DNA of 64,000 nucleotides, taken from assembly GCA_033558025.1 (NCBI GenBank), contig JAUCEF010000013.1:1109001-1173000 (forward strand), read 5' to 3'. The position numbers and the translations under genes are program-made. Below the pieces are notes generated by a model. The model ran no database searches. It was not told the origin of the DNA and saw only the letters and a list, made by a program, of their open reading frames with translations. Each line of letters starts with the position of its first letter. Within the stretch, counting starts at the first letter, position 1. The DNA is from Phytophthora sp. 'mugwort' (Eukaryota; Oomycota; Peronosporomycetes; Peronosporales; Peronosporaceae). Shown piece by piece: positions 19,966 to 32,225 of this stretch.

Positions 19966-21509
19966 GTGGCAATTACAGTCCGGTATCTCTCTTTCCGCGA
20001 TGTGTTCGGTATTCTGGGTCCTCCTATGGTCGTAGTGGCTCTAGTGTGTATTCTCTGGACGATTTGGCTTGTCATTTTGACTCTTGCGCCCAATGAGAGC
20101 GCAAACCTTCTCATGAATACTGGCGATTACGACGATGGACAATTCTGGTTGATCCCTAAAAAGCTGACGGCGCTTCAGATTTGCAGTATTGCAGGACTTA
20201 TAGTCGTTGCCTTAATGTACACATCTGTAGTTACTCCAAATTCTGGTCTGGAGAATACATCGCCATGTGGAAGGCACACTTTTCGACCGGATTCTGCAGC
20301 AATGTGCACCTCATCAAATGCGTGGAGAAATTGGTAAACTGGAGTTCTCTTACAGAGTACGAATATTCATGAGGGAGCTGTACGTACTTTTAAAAGAACT
20401 AACGGGCTTCTACGGCAAATATCGGAAACTCTGGGTAAGTATATCTGCACTAAATTGTCTTTTATGAAAAAAAAAAACTTCATAGTTATCATGTAGACTT
20501 TATGTCTTAAAGCTTTCGATTTGAGTAAAATACTAGAAGAGGGGACTCCAGTTCATTTCACGTTTGGATTCGCCATCTTCATAGCACTAAACTCTGCTTC
20601 TTGTGCAATTGTGATTTTAAACGGCAAACACTCAGCATTTGCCGAGATTCTCATCGATTCATTGTTCGATCTCGGGGCAACGGTGCTGTTCCCCATCTTG
20701 GTACTCGCTTATTGCGTCTACACGTTCGTCTATGACCATGCTGCGCTCCATGTTTCAATGGATTTGATGCCCATTGGAAGCTTTGAAAGACGCGCTCGAA
20801 TGTTTGCTAATCCGACGGAAATCGAGCGATTCCGCGTGTCTTTTGACTCGCTTCGTATCCGGTCGGTGCCGGATTTGATCTGCATATGGGATGAACGTAG
20901 GCTTTGTTTACCGCTTTAAACGAGCAGAGGAGGTTTTAATTCAAATGCAGACGCTGCGTTTACAGGCGCAACGCAAAAAATCCAAGATGGAATTGAAGAA
21001 AACGACCAATACTGACGGTGCCGAGAGCTGTGACACGGCGGCAGTCGTGCCAGAAACCCGTGCCAAAGTCGATCGCGTTGCTCTTTGTGACCTTCAGTGT
21101 TGGCGTCGTGGCGGTGACGAACCAAGCGATTGCCACATCCCAATCGAGATGCAAATCTCAGCCAGAGTGCGTTGTATTTGCCTATCGTTGGCGCGATTCC
21201 GCCTTCTGTCCGTGTAAGGCACTAGTTGATGGCCCTCGTACTCCCAAAACCTACGACGAATGGACTTATCCGGTCGATGCTACTGAAATGGTTAAAGCAC
21301 TCGCAACCGCCGGAACGTTCGAGACTTTCCAACTCGTTCATCGCCAGCTCTTGGTGGTGCCAGACGAGCTTCGACGCTGTCACGACCTCAAATTCTTGTC
21401 GGAGAAGCAGCTGGAATTATCCATCAGCATAACTGCCAGTGAGTTACCTGAAGATAATTTGCTGTCTCGGTGTCATGTCAGTCACCCTCGTCCACAGTTA
21501 GGCGACTGA
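19966..21509 (+). pseudogene. WLGC-type LRR membrane protein, copy C, frameshifted and truncated
   Basis: Third tandem copy, closest to copy A by motif. Homologous blocks occur in different frames: 19966-20337 (N-terminal helix, YDDGQFWLIPK), then 20267-20435 (ELYVLLKELTGFYGKYRKLW) after a shift near 20215, 20521-20880 (helices, GSFERRARMFANPTEIE), 20891-21017 after another shift, and 21018-21400 (CVVFAYRWRDSAFCPCK, LVHRQLLVVPDELRRCHDLKFL). At least three frame changes. The small LRR exon, the Cys-rich end and the WLGC terminus are absent. Conservation of the blocks suggests recent decay. Confidence 0.82.
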
Positions 21510-21994
21510 TGTTGATAAGTGCTAGCAGCACGAAACGCGACAAACATGGCTTTGGGAATGCTGACGTTATGAAGAGTTTGGCCAAATTATCTCGTCGTAT
21601 GTGTGATTATTGCTGCTCGAGTGACACTTCTGCTGGAGCCGAATTGATCAGGATTAAAAAAAAACGATCGCCACCAGGTAGCACTGCCAAAAGTTCACGA
21701 TCCGCCAGAACTGTCCATCATATAGCTTAATGGTATATTGCCGTCGCATTCGGGGAAACGCCCGCACAATTGCCACGCCAATCACGTAGACCAACAAATC
21801 AGCCAATGCGTCCCAGACAATGTTGCTACTGAGGCTTTATCCAAGTGCTATGATCTGGTTAGGCTAATGTGGTTTTAATCGACAACGTGCGTTCAGTGGA
21901 GATATACGAAGCCATCGGCGATCCAGGGCTATGACGGAGCTGCCAAAAGTATCTACATAAATGGAGCGTGTATCCAATGATCAAATATCCATTT
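21510..21994. other. intergenic, 3' side of two convergent loci
   Basis: No supported gene. I looked for the missing 3' exons of WLGC copy C and found no CC-rich or WLGC-coding block here. Confidence 0.5.
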
Positions 21995-24900
21995 CTATTG
22001 AGAGGAGGCAGGCACGCTGCTGACAGGTTGCCTTCGTGATCGGCTAGAGGACGATGACGACGAAGAAGAACGAGAGTGTCCAGATCGGAAGGACCGTGCA
22101 TCTGGAGACACAAAGGATGACGCGTGAGAGCTGCTCTGCAGCTCCTCAATTCGTCGATCGCGCTGGTACACAAAACAAAAAGTAGTTAAAACACGACTCA
22201 GAGCTCCAGCATTTGAAACTACTGATACCTGCTCGATCTCACGCTCATATTTCGCTGCAAATCGTTTAAATTTGCTTCGCGATCGCTCCAATTGCTGAAA
22301 TTAATACACATTACCAGACAATAGAGTGGTTAAGTGATAGCAACACTTCAGTTTAGCACATCAGCCCGAAGTACCTTTATAGTGTCGTCTTGCTGAGCTA
22401 GACGATCTTCCAGCTCTTGACACTTCAGCTGAGCGTCTTCCAGCGCATGTAAAGGCAGAAATGACGACGTGCTGGACGCTTTTCCACCAGATTCCGGGGT
22501 GCTTCCTGTTGCATTTGATGATGGCGAAACGGACGGAGACGGTGGCAGTGACGACGTCTGTTCTCTTCGAGCATGAGACGAAGCTTGTGGCGGCGTATTC
22601 GAAGCCTGGTCAGTCGACGGAGGTGAGCGATTTAGCTCTGACATGTCCATCACAGCAGTCGAAGCAGGAACTTGACGCTGATGAGACGCTTGGATTTCTT
22701 GAGCCATGATATTCCGTTGTTCTTCTAGATGCGCGATCATGCTTTCGTTGGTCGCAATCTTCTGACGCAAAGTCGAGGCAACGTCTTCCAGGCTTCGCCG
22801 CTGTGACTGCTCTGCATGAAGCTTGTCCTGTAGGGATTTCATTTCATACTTGCAGTTACTTAACTTCGCTTCCAAATGAACAATTCGCTGCGATACGGCC
22901 GCGTTCTCAGCCTGAGCTCCATATCGCTGGGCAGATATCTCGGTCGAGACTTGCTTTTGAGCATCCAGTTCCTGAACAAGCTGTTGCATCCGTGTGTGAA
23001 GCTCATCCTGCTTTTCTTCACTCGATTGCAACTTCTCCGTAAGAAAACTGACTTGGTCACGATACGTCGTTGCCTCAGTGGTTAAGGTCACGTTCTTCTC
23101 CTTCACTGTCTGTAACTGGTTGTCAAGCGTTGCGACTTGTTTCCGTAGCGACTCGTTCACAACAGCGAGTTCGTCCTGCAACGCTGAAATCTCCACTCGT
23201 GCCTTCTGCATGCCCTCGTGTTCTTGGATCAAAGAGCGGTACGTATGACGCAGATCCTCCAGTTCGATCTGCAATGTATCTCTTTCCCGCTCAATTTCTC
23301 GTGTGGTTTGTTTCATATTCTTTGTCGACTGGGAGTGTGAATGCTCCATACGTTGCAATCGGGTGCACTCTTCACTGATCGCTTGGTTCTCTACCGTCAT
23401 ATTTTCCAAATCTTGTGCAAGTGCAGCCAGCTCAGCCGTGTGCATTCCCTTCAGATGATCCAGACGGTCAACTTCGCTTTCCAATTGCGAGCAATGCGCT
23501 TGCATCTTGCTTAACTTGTCTTCGGCTTCGTTCAACTTGTTCACCAACTGTCCCATTTGCTCCTGCATTCCAGTAGCATCGGATTTCTTCGTCTGCATAG
23601 CCTTACGAAGCTCATGGCTCTGCTTTTCAACCTCGTGATATTTTTCAGTCAGTGCGTCCAGTTGATCATTCACTGCATCCTTTTCACTGTCCAGAGTTCG
23701 TGTTAGCTTCTTCAGCGACGAGATCTCGTTATTCTTTGCCGAAAGCTCTCGTTCCAGAGCGTTTACCTTCGTGTTCAAGTCGTCCATCTCGCGTTGGTGA
23801 CGCTGGATCTGCTGCTGCCGCTGCTTCGTCTGGAAGACCATTTGGTCACGAGACGATTCCATTTGCTCGATCAACAGCTTGAAATTTTCGACAGCTTCCG
23901 TCTTCTCAGTCAGCGCACGATCTTTGGACTGAATCTCTGCTCGTAATTGCTTCAACGCGATCTCGCGAGCCCGATTTGTCTCTTTAACTTGCAGAAGCTC
24001 GTCTTGAAGCAGAACGAGCTGTGTCTGGACGCTTTTGTGACTTGTCTTCTCTTGTTCTAGTCGTGTTTCCAATTGATGCGAGTTGTTTTGCTTCAGTTTG
24101 AGCTCACTTTGCAGCTGTCGGACCTGGTTGCTCAAATCACTTACAGAGCTCTGGCTGGACTGCAGCGCGTTCTGTCCAGACGAGAGATGATGCTGCTGTG
24201 CTTGTACCTCCTTGGACAGCTTTTCAAACTCGTTTTGATAGTGATTCCACGTTTGACGGGCATTACGAAGCTCCACCGTTGCACTGTCATAATTGTTCTG
24301 CAGCTCAACCTTCTCTTTTTCCAGCGTAGAACACTTCTTACTTGTAACAGCAGCGTCTGCCTGTAACTTTTGGATCTGATCTGATAGTCTCTTGGTGTAC
24401 AGCTCGTCATTCTCCACCCGATTCTTCAAACTAGCGTTTTGATCACGCAGTTCTTCCACATGCCGTTTAAGCGCCAAAGCCTCATTCTGCACGACCAGCT
24501 TCTCGTTTTCCGTTTCTTCCGCACGACTCAGTAGCACTTGAGCTTGATTCTGCTTATCTGTAAGCTCGCGAAGCTTGTCCTTGCTCTCCACGAGCTGTCT
24601 CTGAACGTCGGCGCACTCGCGCTTTTTCGTCTCCAGCATGGATTCAACGTTTGTTTGCATCGTCAATGCCACTTGAACCTTCTCCACGAGCGTTTCCTTC
24701 TCGTGTCGAGCCTCTTCCAGTGCAGCCTTCGTCTTTTGCAACTCTTCTTCGAGATTCATCACCTGAAGCATCAACTCTTCCTTCTCGCGGCGAAGATCGT
24801 GTCGTTCTTCTTCCAGCCACTTCATTTCCTGTGCAAACACCGCTTTCCTATTATCCTGAGCTCCACTTTCACCCTCAGCACCACCAGCCGCAGCTTCCAG

Positions 24901-26786
24901 TCTGCTAATCTTGCTAGTCAAACGCTCTACCTCTCCTTTCTGAACCAGTAGCGCATGATTCAAAGACCGGCATTCCTTGTCACGTTGGGATAGGAGATTA
25001 TCCATCGATCGCAACTCGCGATGTAGTGAAGCATTCTTCTCGTTGTCAAGCGCACGATGGTCTTCACTCTGCTTCAGGGACTCGCGCAGCACATCGAGTT
25101 CGCGTGTATGCGCATTGAGAGAAGATCGAGCGTCCGCTAAAGATTGTTCCAGCTTCACTTTCTCCGTATTGAGCTCCTTCAACTTCGCTTCACCGCGAGC
25201 TAAATCACTGGTCAGCACACGGTTGTGCGAGTTCGCGTTAGACAGAGCGTTCGTGTACGAGATCTTGTCATAGTGCATCGCACGAAGAGCATCTTCAAGG
25301 CGGTCCTTGTGCGTCGTCAACGTCTGTACTTGCTCCTTCAGTGCTGCATCGGCCTGGTAATCGCCCTCATCTTCACCTTCTGGTGAGTCGCGAGCAGCTA
25401 CCGGACTATGTGGGGTCAGGGGACGTCCAGGCTCATGGTGGGAGTCTCCACATCGAGAGTGTTCTTCCTCCAATACGCGATATTTGGCCTGCAACACGCT
25501 CAATTCCTTAACAAAATGCTCTTGATCCAGCTCGGCTTGCCTAGAATACGGAATATGAGTGTTAGCCGGGTCCCAATACTTCCATACTACAGCTAAAGAG
25601 TCAACTTACTGTAGCTTCTCGGCGATGTCACCGTTGCAATGGATCTGCTCCGTGGCCTCCTTGAGTCGACTCTCGTACTTGGCCACCTGATCATTGAGAA
25701 TATCCACTTGTGTACTGAGTTGCTCCACATGTAACTCCGTCGCTTCCTGCTTCGATCTGGTCTGATAACGCTCTTCCAAGTCCTGTAATTTCTTGGACGA
25801 ACTCTCCTTGTCCTTCACCACCTGCACAGAAAGCTTCGATAGTCTCTCAATCTCCTTCTCGCGCTTGGCCAACTTGTTATCAAACTGTTCACACTGTGCT
25901 CGCAGCTTCTCATTCTCTCTGGTCAGCTCAGTCAGTTGTTCTTGCATGTCCTTTGCCACTTGAGCCTGCTGTTCTTGCTGCATCTTCCTTGCCTGTTGAC
26001 TGTCCATCGATAGCCTCCTTAGTGACTGCGACACGTCCGAGCCTCTCAGCTCAATGGACGGCGAGTTGAAGCTGGGCAACGCTCCTCCGGTCGCGAGTAC
26101 GCGCTCCAGCTGCGTCTGCAATTTTGCTACCTCTTGCTCCTGCAAAGGTAGAGTTTAACGTTAGAGTGTGGAAAAAGGTAGAACGTTCTACCGTAGACTG
26201 GACCTACTTTCTTGTTGCACTGCTGTGTCTTCTGAGTATTGAGGAACTGCAGCTTCTTGACATCATCTCTCAGACCCTCAAGCTGTAACTCACAGGCCTT
26301 CTCCCTCTCTGTGATTGCCTCTTCCTGGTGGATAATCTCCAGGTGAAGCTGAGAGCGGAGATATATACATACAGTAGGGTAGTGTGAGTCGATCTTGTTC
26401 TACTGCCTTTACCTCGTTCTACCTGTCACCCTACACTGTTGTTTTCCCGCGTGAGCTGAGCGTTCTCCTTGCGCAGTGGCAATAGAATCTGCGAGAACTC
26501 GAGCGCGTCTCTCTGCGCCTTCTCCATCTTCACCTCGATTGTCTCTCGAGCACCAGAAGCCGCCAGCAGGTCCGTAAGGAGTCGGCGTACCAATGGCACG
26601 CTCTCCACTCCGACGGGCTGCAGCAAGAAGAGGTAGAACATAATTAGTAGGTACAGCCGAGGGGTAGAGCGGAAGGGTAGAGCATTCTACCTCATTGTAA
26701 GACATAGCGCGCAGCCGAGCCTGTAGCTCCCCGAAGCTGCGTACCTCCACGCCCGCCGTCACGTCCTCGCCCGCGGATGGCGCCAT
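21995..26786 (-). CDS. CEP135: CEP135/BLD10-like centriolar cartwheel coiled-coil protein
   Basis: Seven exons on the minus strand: 26786-26691, 26617-26435, 26348-26208, 26139-25610, 25540-22375, 22294-22229, 22162-21995. All are GT/AG and in frame, giving about 1,449 aa. The N-terminus carries the conserved CEP135 block: an RLRAMSYNE helix, then GVESVPLVRRLLTDLL, PLRKENAQLTRENN and VKKLQFLNTQ, all of which align with animal CEP135. The remainder is almost continuous heptad coiled coil (about residues 150-1330), then a Ser/Pro-rich linker and a Ser/Arg-rich tail. The family builds the spoke tip and outer cartwheel of the centriole/basal body and is needed for flagella, which fits a zoospore-forming organism. 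Divergent from the sulfurtransferase gene. The terminal two small exons are supported by frame and by continuation of the helix (DTIK joined to QLERSRSKF). Confidence 0.82.
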
Positions 26787-27610
26787 TACCTCAACTCTGG
26801 AATTTATTCAAATGACAGTTGTCATTAAAGTGAGGGGAAATTGACACTGTTATGAGGCTCTCGGTGGAATAGTGGCAACCTCATCAGTACAACTGCACGT
26901 CGACCGCTACTGCAGAGGCTGCCACTGCCACCTCTGGCCTCAGTGCCGGTGGTATCGCTGCCATTGTGGCCGGTGTGGTTTAATGTACCAATCCAGCTTG
27001 CATCAAATTCATCTTAGTACTAAAACGCGGTGCAATGAAAGTTGAAGTTTCCGCTCGAACGTTTCCCGCCATTTTGCTATCCCGCCTACTGGAAGATGTC
27101 TGCGCTAATGGCACTAGTGTTTACCACCTCCTTGTGCTTAATGGCACAAGGAGTGAAGCCAGCGTGGCCATCTGGTCCGAGTTAACGATCACCAAGCATG
27201 GAAGAATGAAGAACTGCATGAATACCTGTCCACTTCACCTTGTAGATCTTCATATAGAGTAGCGGCAGCAATGCTTAATATATAAAATATTAGCGTCATT
27301 TTTGCAGTTTATCATGACTTGGTCGGATAAGATGCGTCCATCTTATTATTTGATGCACATTGGCCCAGGTTTGGTACATGCATCAAACCAATGCTAGGTA
27401 TCACCGCCGTCTTTGGCCGTCGCCAGCTTCGGTCCGCACTAGCGCGTCTCTCCACGCCTATCTGGGTCAGGTCGTGATCCCCTTTCTAATTTATAATTTG
27501 TTTTTCTATTGTCTTCTCACTTCAACTTCAATATGTAAATATTCCATTTCTCAAATTTGGTGTTTCAGCACGCAATTCCGTCTTGGAGTTTGTATTGCTC
27601 ACTTCGCATC
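26787..27610. other. divergent intergenic region with a short coding-like fossil
   Basis: About 820 bp between CEP135 (-) and the sulfurtransferase (+). An initiator-like sequence (minus strand GTCATTTGAATAAA, about 26805-26818) lies just upstream of the CEP135 start. The stretch 26894-26983 reads as an Ala/Thr-rich then hydrophobic C-terminal tail ending SGLSAGGIAAIVAGVV and a stop, as in GPI-anchored secreted oomycete proteins, but has no gene in front of it. Confidence 0.4.
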
Positions 27611-29134
27611 ATGTTCGCCGTCGGCCGTCGCTCGCTTCAAACCATGGGCGGATCCCCCCGCCTGGCCAGCTCTCTGGCGCCACTGCTGTCCACGGAGCAG
27701 GCCCAAAGCCTCTTGCAGAACGGAAAGCATCGCGTACGCTTCCTGGACGCGTCTTGGTACTTGGACAAGAGCCGTGACGCCAAGAAGGAGTTCGCGGCTC
27801 AGCGTCTGCCCGGCGCCCAATTTTTCGATATTGACCAGATTTCTGACTCGACGTCCACGCTGCCGCACATGCTGCCAACGCGTAAGTGATGTCGTCATCA
27901 TTATAGCTATTGAATGATAAAACTAACTGCTTTTATTAATAGCGGAGACGTTTGAGAACGCCATGATGTATCTCGGCGTGGAGAACGATGACACAATAAT
28001 TGTGTATGGAGGCAAGAACTGTTTCAGGTATAGGATTCCGGTCGATAGAAGAGCAAAACAATATTTATTGTAATAGGTGTCTGATATTTGGTGGAGTTGA
28101 CGCAGTCCGGCGCGTTGCTGGTGGACGTTCAAGTATTTTGGTCACGAGAGCGTCCACATTCTCAACGGTGCGCTGGTTTCCTGGCTGTTAAGCGTGTGGT
28201 TCACTTTGATGTAATGGTTTTCGTGGCCTCTTCCGTTCGTTGCAGGCGGCATCACCAAGTGGAAGAGCGAAAAGCGTGAGGTCGAGACGGACGAGCCGCA
28301 GAAGGTGGTGGCCGGCGTGTCCTACAAGAGTAATCCCAACGAGGCTCTTGCCGTCTCATGGGAGGATGTGCTGGCCAAGATCGGCACGGACACGCAGATT
28401 GTGGATGCTCGTGGAGCCGCGCGCTTCTACGCCAAGGAACCTGTACGTCGCTCTTACGTTGAATGTTTGTGTTGATTTACCTGACGTGGAATGTCTTGGT
28501 CTCGCTGCAGGAGCCGCGCCCTGGCATGCGAGGCGGCCACATCCCCGGGTCGATCAACGTGCCGTTCGGCAAGCTTGTCAGTTCAGATGATTTTTCGGTG
28601 AGGTTATGGAAGCGAGTAGCGGATAAATGAGTATAATACTTGTGGGCTGACATTGTGTCTTCTCGCGCACAGCTTTTCCGCGACTTGGCTGAGATTAAGA
28701 GTGCTTTCGACGAAGCAAGTATGTTCGTCAGCTGTCTATGTGTGGCAAGGAAGAACTGTCCCAACTCTTGTGTGTGTGATATGTAGACGTGAAGACCGAC
28801 GCAACTAGCCCGATCATCACGAGGTACGTACACTTAAACGATGGCTGGCCGGTTGGCCTTTCGTTTGAGAGCCATTCTGGCTAACGATTGATATTATCAT
28901 CGTGTGCGTTTGCTCATAGTTGTGGATCTGGGGTGACTGCGAGCGTGTTGACGTTCGGCTTGCACTTGACTGGCAAGCCGCTCGAAAAGTGAGTACAGTC
29001 GATCGAAGTGTTACTTCTGTGGGAAGAACTCTGATTCGAGCATGTGCTATAACTGCAGGATTCCCGTGTACGATGGATCGTGGTCGGAGTGGGGCCTTCG
29101 TAGTGACCTCCCTGTGGAAACTGGAGCCGAGTAA
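27611..29134 (+). CDS. 3-mercaptopyruvate/thiosulfate sulfurtransferase (two rhodanese domains)
   Basis: Nine exons: 27611-27881, 27943-28027, 28106-28167, 28246-28442, 28511-28597, 28673-28718, 28787-28823, 28920-28988, 29059-29134; all are GT/AG and in frame, 309 aa. N-terminal rhodanese domain (RFLDASWYL, ARCWWTFKYFGHESVHILNGG), linker, then catalytic domain (IVDARGAARFY, RGGHIPGSINVPFG) with active-site loop SCGSGVTA at residues 262-269. The CGSGVT loop is typical of mercaptopyruvate sulfurtransferase rather than thiosulfate rhodanese (CRKGVT). The enzyme moves sulfur from 3-mercaptopyruvate to acceptors such as thiols or cyanide. The N-terminus (MFAVGRRSLQTMGGSPRLAS) looks like a mitochondrial presequence. 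Translation from 27611 rather than the in-frame ATG-like start at 27557 is suggested by a TCACTTC initiator at 27599, though the UTR would then be very short. Nine introns or so in 1.5 kb makes it the most intron-dense gene here. Confidence 0.88.
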
Positions 29135-30139
29135 ATGCGCCTGTGAATCCTTGCTTACAGCAGGTATTTGCTGTTAGCACAACTCCAGGTTAAGCGATAA
29201 AACTGTCAACTGATTGCAGTGTGAAGCAATGTCAAGTAGTGACGAATATCAATGCGACGAGATGTACTCGTAAACACATGTGTGATACCCTGTTGACATG
29301 ATTCGAGCTCTTCCAGATTCGACTGATTCCTTTCTAACCTGGCGTTCGCAATATTTTTATTAGACTCGTTTTTATTAGACTCGTCTGCATTTTAGAATGG
29401 TATTTTATGAAAATTTGTTTTTATAACCAACTACAGTACACCCATGCAAAATTAAATTTCATTCTAAGAAAATGAGGTTAACCTCAAAATGGAATTTCTG
29501 CAGCCCTGGATGTAGAACGACGGGTGGAGCAACTTCACCCGGGCACGTCAGCAATATCATCGCTACCACTTTGCAACTCGCCTCACCTGGCTCATGCCCA
29601 AAGAGCCCAAACACAGCCTCGCGGCTCGCACGCGCGTCCAGGACGCTCACCGACAAGGGAGGACTGGGACATCGCCAAGCACAATGGCATCCCCCGGACT
29701 ACTGCTCACCGCATCGTAGCGAGTAGGTGCCCGGAGGTGAAGAAACATGGCGGCTCTCGGGCTGCTAATTTCAAGTGTACCAATAAATCGAAGATGCGCT
29801 GGTCGGTTACGTGGAAAAGAACTGTCTGCTAACGTTGGAGCGCTGAAGACGTGGTGTGGCTGGAGTTTGGTATGCACCTGAACGCATATTTGATCAGTCA
29901 AACGCTCATCGGCAAGCTCTATACGGTGACGCAGGCATGACACTGTAAACTGACGAACTTTTGCTGCAGTCTAACATTTGTTGAAATGCATGTGAATATA
30001 AGTTCGAAAAGAGCCTTCAACTTGCAATAATGAAGTCAACATTGAAAAGGGCAAGAAGGTTTGTTATTAAACTGCTAAAGTACAGACGTGAAGGTGAAAC
30101 AAACAACAACCTCTACTGCAAGTGCAAGTAGGGTCGAGC
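29135..30139. other. intergenic, repeat-like, no supported gene
   Basis: AT-rich after 29330; short overlapping ORFs around 29459-29940 on both strands with no intact domain. Probably the eroded 5' part of the transposon that follows. Confidence 0.4.
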
Positions 30140-30770
30140 ACTAAAAGACGAGCGCGCCATCGTTCAGCTGCCGCCTACCAAGGGTAAAACCCTGCAAATT
30201 CAGTGCGCAGTCTCGACTGAAGTCGGTCTACTGTACGACGAGATGCAGCGCGGAAGCGTAAAAATTGAAGAGAATGCTGCGTTTGTTAACGCTATGTACG
30301 ATGCCGCGAAGGCTAACCCGACCTACAAAGAGCATTTTTGCTGGCAAGCCGGTGGTCATTGTGCTCGACAACGACCCGGCTCACAGCTAGGCGGATGAGT
30401 TGGTGAGTGGGCAAGAAGACCTTGTGCTACTCCGTCTAGCACCATATTCTCACATGTTCAACCCGATAGAAGGTGGGTTGTTCGTACGTAGTGCTTTACA
30501 TGCTAAATATTTAACGATGCACTCATATGAATTATATTTTCACTACAGGCTGCTTTAGCGTCCCCAAAGCAGCTCGAGCGCTATCTGACCCTATCTATGC
30601 CACGACGACATGCCCAACGCATTCCGCGACCAAATGCACGAGCTGCCAATGAGTTTCTGGAACAAGCAGCCGAAACGTGCATGAACTGCATGGACCAACG
30701 CCTTGTGAACGAAATGACCCTTCACTGCGCCCAAGCCGTCGCCGCTGCAACGCGCGGTGAGTCGATGAAG
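30140..30770 (+). pseudogene. DDE-superfamily (IS630/Tc1-type) transposase relic
   Basis: Coding-like stretch in broken frames. About 30150-30330 reads LPPTKGKTLQIQCAVSTEVG and onward. A frame change near 30330 leads into AGKPVVIVLDNDPAHS, then a stop, then APYSHMFNPIEG near 30450. The LDNDPAH and P-S-x-NPIE motifs are the second and third catalytic blocks of DDE_3 transposases. Internal stop and frameshift show it is dead. Confidence 0.65.
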
Positions 30771-31079
30771 TAGGGTACTTGACCACTTTAATGTTTATAG
30801 CATCCAATTTTATGCAAAATCAAAATGCAAGTTTCTTTTTTAGAAATTTAAATAGAAATTCGGACGGTTGTCCAGTTTGCGTTGCATTGTGGCCACCTTG
30901 AGGTGGCAATGGTGTAGATAGTTAATGTGGTCTTTTTGGTCCCTGAATGCTTTATCAGATGTCGCCTTTGGCGTCCATAATTCCGGTTCAGAGAGGACCT
31001 GGACCCTCTAGTCGATGCCATTAGTTATTTAACACCTCTACAAGACAATCAGCATCTCCTTCCAAAATTATACGTATGG

Positions 31080-32170
31080 GCTGAAAGCACAGTGCCCTTT
31101 GGGGATACTTTACCAAGCACCCAAAAGGTCCGTACAAGTCGGCTCGCGCAGCTTGTAAGCATTGCAGCTATACGACATGTGCGACGACCAAGAACAAGAG
31201 CATCCACCTCCAAGGCTGTCCTGAGGTTGCCACATTCATCGGCCATTTGGCAGAGTTGCTCGAAGACGCAAGCGAAGCCCCAGGCGTCTCTCTATCAATC
31301 GTTGTTGCAAGTTTACCGACAGTAAAGCGTTAATCAGCTTCTCGAGAGACGAGCGTGCGGCATTGGATCACAAGATCGCGATCTCTGTTTTCAAACCGGC
31401 GCTGAATTCGCTGTTTGACATTCGGCGTTTAGAGTCATGATGGAACTCAAAATCGCAATGTGGGCGGCGAAAGCTATTACAATTGGTGTAGACGGAGCTA
31501 CCAGCGTACTACCACGCAGTATATTGGATGTTGTCGTTCACGGTCCTAGACCTTGGTTTGCGGAGTACTTGAAAAATGACCTAAATTCCTGCAACCTCAT
31601 GTGCGCCGTTCTAGAGGCTTTGCATACTCAAGGAATAGTTCCACTCACCTATGGCTGCCGCACACATGCACTCAGCAACTTCCTCGAAGATATCGGGACG
31701 ATATATGTTGTTAAAGACGGGATCCGCCAAGCCGTGCATGTGTAGAAGACCATCAAGAACCAGGCCTTGTTGAACAAGATCTACTCTGAGCTGTGCCGGG
31801 AACTTCATGGCAGATCGTACGCAATGGTTCTGTGTTCTGCTTCTCGGTGGAGCAATATCAAATATCCTCCGTTTTTTATCTATTGGTGCAGTTGCATGTG
31901 TTGGCCAACAACTTATAATAACCCATAGCCGTTTCGATGATTTTATGGATAAAAATAATCTCCGTGATCTCCTGATTCGATTGGTGGTGCGTTTGGCGCC
32001 AAAAAGGCTCAACATAAGAAAAGCAATGGGGGAGAAGCAAGACACCTGGAGCTCCACTCTCGTTTTCCACCCGCCACACTTCAAATCGCCCTCGTGGCCT
32101 ACCAACGATGAAGCGTTGGCATCTCACACCTCAGGAGAGGATGTCTCTGGTCTGCTTTGTACTCGCCCGT
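31080..32170 (+). pseudogene. hAT-type (BED finger/DUF659) transposase relic
   Basis: A frame through about 31110-31240 encodes ACKHCSYTTCATTKN ... HLQGC, a BED-type zinc finger (CxxC, HxxxxC spacing). The open frame 31437-31745 contains the DUF659-like core: VVVHGPRPWFAEYLKNDL and then GCRTHALSNFLEDIG, with the typical GC-H motif. SASRWSN follows near 31840. Stops between the blocks (e.g. near 31322 and 31433) mark decay. Possible continuation after the next element near 34100. Confidence 0.6.
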
Positions 32171-32225
32171 ACGAATAATAGCGCGCTAGGTACGGGCGAC
32201 GCCAAGGCTGCCGCCTAACATTTCA

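Noticed and set aside
22461..25273. Several plus-strand ORFs of 70-137 codons across 22.4-25.3 kb
   Set aside because: All are complements of the CEP135 coiled-coil coding region.
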